A stretch of DNA of 64,000 nt, taken from contig CATKHK010000033.1 in assembly GCA_949751835.1 (NCBI GenBank), forward strand, positions 62,001-126,000, written 5' to 3'. Below, in pieces: positions 43,101 to 53,671 of this stretch (positions within the stretch are counted from its first letter, which is position 1; each line of letters opens with the position of its first letter). Under the pieces are notes generated by a model. It had not been told where the DNA came from, ran no database searches, and saw only the letters and a program-made list of their open reading frames with translations. The stretch comes from Blepharisma japonicum. Taxonomy: Eukaryota; Ciliophora; Heterotrichea; Heterotrichida; Blepharismidae. Position numbers and translations under genes: made by a program.

Positions 43101-46100
43101 GCCGGCAACGAAATACAAATCCTAGTATTTAATGTGCTGAACCCAGCAACTACTGGATATACAGATTATTTCCAAGTCGCTACATATTCTACTTCTGATC
43201 TCTTAATGGACGCAGAATATTATATCCCTAAAATTTTGATTACTGCTCAGACATCAGTCGGGCTGCTTACTTTTATAGATTTTTATGCAAATCCTAACAA
43301 TGGTGGGGCATTAGGAGATTATACAGTTTCTATTCTTCCATCTGTGACTGTTCCTAATGGGTCTTATATAATCATAACTTTTCCTTCAACAGAGTTTTCT
43401 AACTTAGCAACTAGCCAAACCTGCACATTATCAGGGGGTTTAACAACATTATCAACCTGCTATAGTGATGGGAATAATATTGTCACTGTAATAACAGACG
43501 ACGACTATGTAAAAAATGCCCTTTCAGCACCTATAAATATAACTGTACATGATATCACTAATTTTGCAGCAGGACTAACTAGTGGCGTTGTTGATGTTGA
43601 AATTTATTCATCAGGAGTCTTAATAAATACCAGCCCTGAAAATGAATCAAATAGAAAAGTTACAACAGGACAGGCGCCAGGAAAAATTTACTTGAAAGAT
43701 ATAACTTCTTCTCCTGATAACCCTGATGAGCTTGCTATTTTTAATTTAACGTTTTCTCCTGCTACCAGCTTTAATTCTTCATGCTATATTATTGTTGATT
43801 TTCCTAGTGTTTTTGCAAGAGATCTCAGTGAAAAAATGGTTTGTTCATCTCCAGAGCTTAGCAACACTACAGGCACAGGGATTATTTGCGCAGCTAGCGG
43901 CTATCAAATGAAAGTTTATAATACAAAAGGCTTTGATGTAAAGAAACTAGAGACTTTTACTATTAGCCTATACCATTTAAGAAACCCTAAACAGGGAAGT
44001 GGACAGTATAATTTTGTATTTTATACAGCTTGTGGCTATGAAATGCAGGATTATGGGACTTATACTTATACTAGAGCTTATCAGCCAACCCCAGCTAATA
44101 TGTATTTAAGCACAGCAACTACTACTGGGACAAGCATTTTATATGCTTCTGAACAAGTTTATTTGGTTTCTACAATAGCATCATATTTTCAAAGCACAAG
44201 CAATGATATGATCTTTGTAGATTTTCCTCTTGGATATGATGAAGATTTTGTAGGAGATTCTATGGTCTGTAAATCAGATGTTGAGTCCTCACAAAATACT
44301 GTTCCATGCACTTATGAATCTAATCGTGTCAAAATTTTAGCTTTTTCTAGTAGTGTGAATACACTTTATTTTACAGAGTATGGGGTTTCTGTGATTGGAA
44401 TAGAAAATCCAAACTCTATTGGCCAAGCACGATTTTTAAAAATGAGCTTATATATGAGCTCACAAGATCTTATATTTGCGAAGAGTTTTGACAATCTAAA
44501 TAGAGTAGACCCATTTTATTATAACCAGCAAGGCATTTTGGTAACCATGAATAGTGGAAATGGATTTTCATTAAATGCTGGAACAAGGACATGGGCGATG
44601 AATGCTAATATTGACACTGGGTCTCCACAAAGTGTCTCCATAACTCCAGCTTTAACATCTTCCACCTGCTATGTGGTACCTTCAAATATAACATTTTCAG
44701 CAGGCGATTTTATTAAGACTTTCCAAGTATCATGTGACGTTAACTCTGTATTAGGCTATTTTTATATAGAATGAAACTATGATGGAACTTGGCCGAGAAA
44801 TTATTGGTCACCAATCCCTAGAACTAAATTCCAAGTAACTGATAATAGAGATGAAACCATTACAATTGGTAGCATAGGAGTTATCCCCCAAGGAGGGGAA
44901 AGCTTTCCAATTCCTATAACGTTATCACACCCTGTTGATAAACAAATGGTAGTCGCGTTAGGAAAAATTGGGATTATGCCGACTGGATCAAGCATTTCTC
45001 CGAATTATTTTATTTTTGAAGGAGGGGATTATAAAGAAACTTTTGTAGTGGGAATTGATAAAACGTCATATGGACTGACAGGACAAATTTTGGTGGAAAA
45101 ATCAGGGGTGGATGAAATTCAATACAGCTTGACTGCAAGTGGGCTTACTTATGCAGTCGGATCAGAAGAGACAACGCCACCTGTTATAGCTGATTATCAA
45201 ATGTCATCAGTAAGTAAAACTACTGCTGGGTTTACTATTACTGTGGATACTGCCAGCAATATATATTGGATGCTGTCAAGATATGGCACCCGAGACCCAA
45301 CTGCAGATGAAGCTAAAGCTGGAGCTCTAAGCAATACAGGAAATTTGCAAGATACTCCGGTATTTGGGCATGTCTATGAATATACTACTGTTGCTACGAA
45401 TAGACTGCTATATAATATAACAGTATCAGGGCTTAAAGCCCAAACAAACTATACCATGCATTTCGTAGTCATAAACCTTGGTGGAGTTGCTGCTACAGAA
45501 GTTCCAAATATCGTTTTCACCACAACTGAAAGATATAGAATTGCTACTTTTCCTATAAAATTCAATCAAACTGTTATCCAAACCACAATAGATTTTTGCC
45601 TATCTGTGATCGCTCAACAATTAAGAATTGATTCCAGCAGATTTGGAATAAGAACAGATTATTCAGGGAGCACTGGAACTCCAGCCCCAGATAATAACTA
45701 TACAAGTGGGAACTATACCACATCATCAGGAATTTCTACAAGGCTCCTTGCAGATTCTGTTACAAGCCTTGATGTTTTGATATACCCAGATCCTTATAGT
45801 ACTAGCACAACTTCTCCTTTAGATTATGCAAATATGGTGCAGGACAAAAAGTCATCAATTCAGGCTAGTGTTCAAGAATTTGATACTAGTCTTTTTATAT
45901 CGGGGAAAGAAATTTATGGAATAAAGCCTGTTTTTATGACAAATCCGAAGTTCGGGTCAGCTGTCTCAGGAGTATTAAAGGTTTTAGATATTTCTTTATA
46001 TGAAAAAGGAATTGTATTTATATGTGTAACTGAGTATAATTCAAGTGAAACTATACCTGATCCAATTCCATGGCAAGTTGTGAATGGATTAAATTCGACC

Positions 46101-46352
46101 AATTATCCATGCGAATTTGCTGCAAATTTAACTGTAGAAGATGTACCTGAACAGGTCAGCTTTAGTGGGCTCCAGAAAGATAAGACTTACAAAATTTATT
46201 TATCGGGGCAAAATACTGTGCAGGAATATCCAGACTTGATGGACGTAGTCAAAGTTATTCCGTTTACTACAAATGGGATGTCTACTGGAACAACATCCTC
46301 AAGCTTTTTGATTGGTATTGAAATTGCTGGGCTCATTTTATTACTAAATTAA
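40176..46352 (+). CDS. giant cell-surface protein with repeated beta-sandwich domains
   Basis: A 2058-residue protein read through many TGA Trp codons in one uninterrupted frame with no introns. A signal peptide (MILIFLSLFSLCFGG) opens it. The body has many repeats of about 120-150 residues with the recurrent pattern I-x-F-P, paired cysteines and a final NP or IxNP turn (for example GGKIVLTFP, GGTLLIKFPS, VFNVLNPATTGY), suggesting Ig-like sandwiches. Near residues 1670-1790 is a fibronectin-III-like unit (VSGLKAQTNYTMHFVV). The last 18 residues are hydrophobic (SSSFLIGIEIAGLILLLN) without a basic tail, fitting GPI attachment. Probably a surface coat or adhesion protein. Confidence 0.8.
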
Positions 46353-46690
46353 AGGGTTTTAGCTATTCATAATAATTAAATAAATTTTAATAAATTAATA
46401 CTTTTAAAATTCAAATTTTCATATTTCTGTTATGCTAATCATTTTAATTTTAAAGCATTGTTTGTTTTTATAATAAATTTGACATATCTGAATGAAGAAA
46501 CTATCATTTATTATATTCTAATTGACTTAAATTTCTATTTTTTCCTTAAATTGATTAAAATTTGAAGTTTCAAGTTTTCCACACCTTTGCTCTTTATTAA
46601 TTTAAATATTTTCATCCAGTCATAATAAATTATAGTTCTGATAAAAATTAAGTTAATTATTATCAATATATCATTTAAAACACGCATAAT
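46353..46690. other. AT-rich intergenic region between convergent genes
   Basis: 338 bp with no supported feature; contains both 3' ends. Confidence 0.5.
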
Positions 46691-47761
46691 TTATCGGAGA
46701 GGTGAAATTTGCTGAGTGACTTCTTCACAAGCTGCGACTTTTTTAGGATCAAAAGCAAAGCCTTCAAACAGGTCTTGCAAAGATGAGTTAAAAGTATTAG
46801 TATCTACGTCATCATTTCAATCAACTTGAGCCCATCTGTCAAAGTTGTCTTCTTTTTTTCTTGGTTTGAAAGGAGCTGGCAATTTTTTTGAAAATAAATC
46901 TTTCCAGTTGTAGTCTCGGAGCCATTGATGATTTTTAACTTCTTGAGGGCCATTAAAGCCAAGTCTTTCTTCTTGCTTTCTTTGGAGAAGTTTATTTATG
47001 AAATCTGCAGCTTCTAAAGACCAACCTTCCGGTATGTCTTTTCTTTTTATTTGAGCTTGGTGGCTTAGAATCATATCTTTTAATTCTCTCTTATTTCTTC
47101 CCCAATAAGGTCTGTATCCCATCATAAACTCATAAGCAATTACTCCTAAAGCAAAAAAATCTACACCAGGTCCATGCATTTTTTTACACATAACTTCTGG
47201 TGCCATATATCCGGGTGTTCCTGATGATTCCTTTTCCAGTCCAGGGCCAATTATTTTTGCTATCCCAAAATCTGTTATCCTAATGTATCCTTTTGAATCA
47301 AGCACTAAATTTTCTGGCTTAATGTCTCTGTGTATAATTCCATGCAAATGAATATACTCTAGCCCAGTTACTATGCATGCCACAAAAAATTTGGTCTGTG
47401 CCTCAGTGAATTTTTCAGTTCTCATTAAATGATACCTTAAGTCTCCACCTGATACATAGTCCATTGCTAGGTATAAGTTATTGGTGTCTTGCCAAGCGTA
47501 TTCCATATTAACGATAAAAGGATGCTTTATGATAGAAAGAAGTTTTCTTTCATTTAGCACTGAATGGACGCTTTTCTTGTTGACGATCCTTGATTTCATC
47601 ATTTCTTTGATTGCGTAGATTTGCTTTGTGTTTTTTAACTCTCCTTTCCAAACTCTTCCAAATCCACCCTTTCCAACGATATAAAGGAAAGTAAAATCAG
47701 TCACTTTCACTTGTCTTGAGGTATTTTCTCCATTGAGATTTGTATTGAAGTTGTTGCCCAT
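46691..47761 (-). CDS. AGC-type protein kinase, STK32/YANK-like, acylated N-terminus
   Basis: 356 residues including a TGA Trp near the C-terminus. It starts MGNNFNTN, a myristoylation signal; human STK32 proteins also start MG. The kinase domain (about 22-290) has GKGGFGRVWKG, the AIKEMM lysine, GGDLRYHLM (as in STK32), IIHRDIKPENL, TDFGIAK and YMAPEV. A C-terminal AGC-like extension follows (FSKKLPAPFKPRK, DLFEGFAF). All catalytic residues are present. Substrates unknown. Confidence 0.87.
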
Positions 47762-48582
47762 TAGTTTTAGTTCCTCAAAGAGTTAACTTTATAAAATGTT
47801 TATATTTTTAATGGCTTCAAAAATAATGTCAGAACAATTTTAGATAAAATTGAAATTCAACAGAAATTGAACAGGAAAATTAAATTAAGTGTTAATTTGA
47901 AAAGAAAGAAATACGTGATAACTGGAGAAAGAGTTAAGACAGAATTCAATAGGCCTGACTTTTTCTGTGAAAGAAAGCCTACAAATGAAATTTTTATAAA
48001 TATGCCAGATGGATTCTTTTTGATGGGCTCAAAGCACAGATAAGCTTTATTTTGAAGTAATCTACTGAACCGTAGTGAACCGATTGGAGGAGATGGCTTT
48101 TTCATATTTTAAATATGCTCTTTATAAGATGAGCTTTTTGGGGTTTTTTTAAAATTCATTTTAATTTGAATCATATTGCTTTAAATATATTGAGCATTAG
48201 TATTGGCTACAAATTATAAGCAAAGAAGAAATATAGTATTTAAATTTAGATCAGTTAAACAATTGTATAAAGATTTTTTATTCTTATATATGTTAATATT
48301 TAAGCATTTATTAAGCTATTAATTCATTAATTCCTATTAGATATGATTTATTTTTAATATAAATTGCCACAAAGCTATATTTCTATCGATTCTAATTCAA
48401 AATTAAAATTTTCTGTTGCCATTTAGTTTTTTGAGTCTAAATTAAATTCACATCGGTAAACTTTTTTTTAATTTATAATTTATTAATAAGTAGTGTTAAA
48501 ATCTTAAAAAGCTTTAATTTAAATAAATCAATTATTATGCTAAGTTTTATTGCAAAATTAATATTGAAATAATTAAAATTAG
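47762..48582. other. intergenic region with an ambiguous short reading frame
   Basis: 821 bp. On the minus strand an ATG-started frame of 82 codons lies at 47857-48105 (MKKPSPPIGSLRFSRLL). On the plus strand almost the same stretch is open for about 80 codons without ATG (KKYVITGERVKTEF, NMPDGFFLMGSKHR). Either could be real or a remnant; I cannot choose. The section 48110-48582 is AT-rich with nothing recognised. Confidence 0.3.
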
Positions 48583-49473
48583 TTAAGGTGATAGAAAAGG
48601 ATGAGAAAAGCTATTTGTTTTTTTGGGGGAAGTAGGAACTGTTGATGAAGAATTAACTAAATACGCAGTCAAAGGATTTCTAAGAAAATCATCTGCGAAT
48701 TTTAATGTACTTGATTCTTCAAATGTGTTTTTTCGCTGCTCGCTTTTCCCTCTAGTCATATACTTCGAGTATTTTTGAAGCTGCTCAAGTGAGCATGTGT
48801 TAGGTTCCTTAACTTCTTGTGTAAAACTTAATGAAAGATTTGAGTCATTTCTTATGTGTTTTGAAGCTTCCTGAAATGGTATTTTATTTTTACTTTCTAT
48901 TGGCTTTTGTCTATCAGTATGCGATCCTTTAAGTTCACTTTTATAATTATATAGCGCAACATCTTTTCTTACTTCATTTTTGATTTTACTTTTAACTTGT
49001 TGCAAATATCGTGGGACTTTATTTGATTTTTTATATTCAGAATCACTTAATTTTACTGGAGGAGGCCTATGGTGAAATAGCTTTGAATTTATTGGATTGG
49101 ATAAGCATTTAGCTGAATTAGAAGCCGCCATTTCATGCATAGGGCTTTGAAAAAATTCCAGGTCTTCAGATGTTTCAAAATATTCACTGGAATATTTTAA
49201 TTCACGATGCCTGTTAGCTAGAATTTTGTCGGTTCCTATTTGGGGGTTAATTTCATATCTGCCTTCAAAAACAGGATTTTTTAAAGGCTTTTTAATTGTT
49301 TTAATTCCAGATATTTTAGTCAAGGTATCATAGTCAACATTTGATTTAAATCTTTTATGAATCCTTTTAATTCCATATACACATGCAGCTTCAATGCACT
49401 CTTTTCAGTAAGGTTTTGGATAGAAGTCTAAAAAATTTGCAATTTCTGGGTTTTCACATAATACTTCTATCAT
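48583..49473 (-). CDS. hypothetical basic, largely disordered protein
   Basis: A 296-residue protein from the ATG at 49473, read through one TGA Trp (KPYWKECIEAACVYGIKRIH). The first 50 residues are helical and Cys-containing, and the remainder is disordered with many Lys, Ser and Pro (for example RRPPPVKLSD-type segments near residue 140). No family is recognised. Composition recalls ciliate cytoskeletal or basal-body proteins but this is only inference. Confidence 0.65.
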
Positions 49474-50021
49474 TTTTATAATTTATGAGAGCAAATACTT
49501 ATTATTTGAGCTTTTATTTTCGAATAATTATCGCTAGTGAAGCAACTTTGAGTGCAGTTTTAATTTGTTAAAAGACTTTAAGATGCAGCTTACTTATTTA
49601 ATAGCTAAGCTATATATATATTGTTTCAATGAATATTTTTAAGCACTCTAATAACTTTTACTTCTAGTATTATAGCGCTTTTGCAGCTACATAATATAGC
49701 ATTTTTACTTCAATTTTGCTTTAAATCAACTCTTATAACTAGTAATGCACTAAATCTTCTCTATGTGTTATTATAAATATTAAAAATCAATTTTGAGAAA
49801 TTAAACTCTTTCTGTGAGATCAAAAATTTGGTGTTCATTTTTCTATTATAATCAAATAATGCTCGAATTTATTTTAGACCAAAGGCAAAAAATTTTTATG
49901 TGTTAAGACAGCATTAAATGCAATATTAAAAAATACCTTGAACATTTAAAACTACTATATATTAAAGAAGATAATAAGCAGGAAGCACAAAATAAAACAT
50001 TAAAATTAATAAACATATAAT
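49474..50021. other. AT-rich intergenic region, divergent promoters
   Basis: 548 bp, no supported feature. Confidence 0.5.
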
Positions 50022-50963
50022 ATGGAAGAAAATTTTAAGTTCTGCCCATATCATGGAAAACCATTGACTGAAGATGGAAAATGTATAAATTGTGGAACTT
50101 TCATTAAGAAACCCAAATGAAAGAAAAATCTATATGAAAAGCAGCCATTTGAAGATTCCTTCGTCGATGAAAGCTTTTTAGCAAGCTTAATTACACAAGG
50201 AGAAGGAAAAAAGTATGAATTTTGGAATTTAGTTGAAAATACAACAGAGATTACGCATGCTATAAATTCAATGGTTTTATTTTTTGGGTTTTTTGGATTG
50301 GCATATTCAAAAGCACTCTCAGAAGAAATTTTGTTAGGATTTGAATATTTATTTTTATTTTGTGGGTATGCTACTTATACCTACTTAACTCAAAATTTTT
50401 CGCTTAAGCCTGCCAAGACAGGGCTTTTGCTTTTGGGAACCTTATTTACTTTGTGCCCTGTATTAGAAACTATTAATAAAAATTATGCGGATGACACAAT
50501 CTTTTTAATGACTTTTATATTTTCATTATTTCACTTGATTTTTTATGATTATGGGTTTATATCAACTTATTTTACAGAAGAAGCATCGACAGTACCAGGC
50601 GTAACTTCAATGAATTGTGCTTTGATTTCTACTCTGCTACTAAGCTCAAGATTATCGTCGCTTAATTATGTATTTTTTATGCTTTCACTTGCTTTTATTA
50701 TTTTTGGATTTTTGCCTTATTTGAGATGCGCAATTAAACTTAAATCAGAAACTGCTTATAGAAGGCTAGGATTTTTTTTAACGTTTTTAAATGCAATTTT
50801 AATGATGAGATTTTCATGGCTGCTAAGTGTTTTAGTATTAGGTTCTTTTTATTTTATTAGGTATATAGGGCCAATGTGACTTATTTCAGTCTATCATTAT
50901 AAGAATGAAGTTAAAGGACCTTGGGATTTGCCTAATATTAAGTCAAGTAATAAAGATGATTAA
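50022..50963 (+). CDS. PIGC: PIG-C, subunit of GPI N-acetylglucosaminyltransferase
   Basis: A 313-residue protein with TGA Trp codons at residues 30 and 286. Family hallmarks are PKWKKNLYEKQPFEDSFVD (human KWQKVLYERQPFPDNYVD), CPVLETI, DDTIFLMTFIFSLFHLIFYD (human [20 protein letters not shown]) and SSRLSS. Seven or eight helices follow in the usual order. PIG-C is part of the ER complex that starts GPI anchor synthesis. The N-terminus carries an extra Cys cluster (CPYHGKPLTEDGKCINCG) like a small zinc ribbon, which I do not know from animal or yeast PIG-C. Confidence 0.92.
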
Positions 50964-50975
50964 ATAATTAATATC

Positions 50976-52421
50976 ATGAATATGGAGATGCATAAACGTA
51001 CTCGAAATTCTCTTAGTATAGGTGAAACTGTTACCTTGGAAAAAACTACTATGAGATATCCATTTGTGGCAACCCCAACTACTACGACAAGATCACATTC
51101 ATATCTAAAAATTTACACAGCGGCACATAAATCAAGAGAAAACTCTGCAAATCGCCTCAAAACAAGAACTCCAAAGTGTTTTACCAGAAGAAATTCTCTT
51201 ATTGATTTGATCAAAGGAAATATCGAAGAAAAAAAGCCAGAAAAAGTAAAAATCATTGAAGAAAACAGATTTAATGCGGCAAGGCGGAACTTGTTGCAAG
51301 CCAGAAGCGATTTTCTTGAACTTAAGCGAGATTTGTCAACTTACGAATATAATATGACTGAACAAATTAGTGCAAGCACAAAATTAGCAAGATTATACAA
51401 AAAATCATCAAATTTCCCAAAAATCATTTATAAATTGCAAGATTTTTATAAAGATAGCGATATTCATGTAAAAAAATTTCAAATCGATTTGGAAAAAATA
51501 AAAAATTTGCCTATTAATTTTGATGCAGAAAATGATAGAAATTACACAAAGGAAAAATTAGAGGTAAGGGACTATATTAACTTTAGAAAAATGCATTTAA
51601 AATACCAGTCTTGCACATGTATATCAGGAATTCATTGCATTGTGCAAGTTCTATGCAATTCACTCTATTCAAGTGTCACAGCTGTTGCCCTTTTGCCAAG
51701 TGGTCAAATATTGAGTACATTTGTAGATAATAAAGTAGTAGTTTCAACATACGGTAATTTAAAAGCTGCTTTTAAATCCAAAATAATCCCAAAACTATAT
51801 TTCACAATTACAAAAAATGATATGAATCTTCATTGAGACCCAAACTATGGGGTTTCTTTTTATACATTAATTTTAAAAATCAAAGGAGAAAGTCTTCCAT
51901 ATTCTATGATAAAACTCTCAGATTTTGAAAACAAAGAAATTACAATATGTCATGGGATTTCTGCTATTGAAATTCCATTTTCCAATCTAAAAGTAAAATC
52001 CTTAGAGCGAACAAATTACTTGAAACTGAAATCCATTCTTTCTAAGCATTTAATGTATGACGAAGAAAATGAGGTAATTCAATGAAACTCTAAGCAATTT
52101 TCAATTTTTGAAAATAAAGAAAAGGACTCCATGTATATGAATATAGATTATATTTATGAAGTATTAGGGATAAGAATGTTTCAGTTTCATTCATCGTATT
52201 TTATGGATGACAGAAGCATAAAAATCGAAATTTGAACTTATAAAGATCATTACTTAGTTAAAATTTATAAAAATTTAGAATTAGCACTTGAGGTCGAGTC
52301 TGGGCTAGATGACTATAAATTTTTGCACGATCTTCAGCAAATGGATTTTGTAAAGAACCCAATTACTTTTTCTAAGTCATTGGAGCTTAAGACATTTTTA
52401 AAGAAAATTGATACTAAATAA
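50976..52421 (+). CDS. hypothetical protein
   Basis: A 481-residue protein read through three TGA Trp codons, no introns; its start lies 12 bp after the PIG-C stop. The N-terminal 75 residues are basic and disordered. A helical part (about 95-175) is followed by a probably folded region with an internal beta-rich part (SSVTAVALLPSGQILSTFVD) and later IRMFQFHSSYFMDDRSIKIEI. No family is recognised. The close spacing to PIG-C does not imply an operon. Confidence 0.65.
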
Positions 52422-52427
52422 AATTAA

Positions 52428-52733
52428 ATGTATAATATGAAAAAACTTATTCTGTTTGCTATTTTTTGTACTGCTTTTGGTCGGTATGAGGTTAATAAAC
52501 TGTTTAGTGATGATTCTGGAGAGATTTATTCAATACAAGCTATTTCTGATCGAGAAAAGCCATTCATGGAAGCTATTGAAGGATGCAGTATGAAATGTGG
52601 AGAAATTTGCAGCAGATTTACAGCAGGTTCGACTCTAATTGAGTGTATGAATCTGTGTGGATGCAAAGCTCTCATTCGAAAAGTTGAAAAAGCTCAAAAT
52701 GATAATATATATGATAATTGACTATCGAAATAA
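52428..52733 (+). CDS. small secreted cysteine-rich protein
   Basis: 101 residues from the first ATG (or 98 from the second at 52437), with a TGA Trp three residues before the end. A signal peptide (MKKLILFAIFCTAFG) precedes a mature part of about 80 residues with six cysteines in the pattern C-x3-C-x3-C-x11-C-x3-C-x-C (residues about 54-80). The paired C-x3-C segments in predicted helices resemble alpha-hairpinin or similar disulphide-linked hairpins. The gene starts only six bases after the preceding stop. A secreted signal, defence or structural peptide are all possible. Confidence 0.7.
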
Positions 52734-52879
52734 CAGATTCTTTTAATATGAAAATTCCTTATAATTATATTTAGGCTCATAAATGATTGAATGATTTATA
52801 ATAATTAATAGATTATTACTTTTCAGAAGTTATATCCTACTTCGATCAATTAAAAATCTAGTCTCATAACTGAGATTAA

Positions 52880-53398
52880 TTAAACTTCTTTAATAAACTG
52901 TGCACTGTCAATTTCTAATCCTCTAAGCACAGCTGATAATAAATCATCCTGAAATATTATTCCATTCCTCTCTACAACATATTGGTACTTATTATGTTTG
53001 ATATAGAATTGCGAAATTCCTTTACTTCCTACAATTTCAGAAATAGGTATAGTCAGTGTTTGATTTTGCTTTCTAAAACCATATGTTTTAATTTCAATAG
53101 TTTTCCCATCGATCAAAAGATTTAGCTCTTCAACCATAAGATTAGCGCCTTGTCAAGCTTTTTGAGAAAATAGCAAGCTAAAACCAAATAAAGCTAATGA
53201 AGCATATGACGGGTAAATTAATTGATAATAAGATATGCTTCCAACTGATCCCATCAATCCTCCAATAAAGAAATACTTAAAGCTAGAGCCATAATTACTT
53301 GAATAAATGAGTAATTTCCCATCATCAGTAAAATAAGAAGCCTGCTTGGGTACAAAGGTTCCTGCATTTCGAATGAGACATTGAGATGCCCTCAACAT
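52880..53398 (-). CDS. small mitochondrial-type membrane protein (TMEM186/223-like?)
   Basis: 172 residues read through one TGA Trp. The N-terminus is basic and amphipathic (MLRASQCLIRNAG), fitting a mitochondrial presequence. Two helices lie near residues 40-58 and 63-78, followed by a soluble beta-rich domain (ELNLLIDGKTIEIKTYG). The layout of presequence, helical hairpin and C-terminal domain is like TMEM186 and TMEM223, but no diagnostic motif is visible. Function unknown. Confidence 0.6.
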
Positions 53399-53671
53399 TT
53401 TACCTAATAATTTATCCTAGCAAAAATATGTGCCTTTTTTAATTAAATCAATAAGCCAGTATATCAAAAAGCTTGAATTTAAATACTTAATAGCACACTA
53501 TTAGAAAAATAAGTGAAATTTGATATCTTTTATTTGAAAAGTTAAAAATAAACTACCTTATGATAATTAAGTATTCAAATGAAGTTTAATTTATTTCTAT
53601 TATATGATTTAAATTTTTAAATGGCCTTATCTAATTGCATTTCATATTGTATTAATTTTCAATCATCTTAA

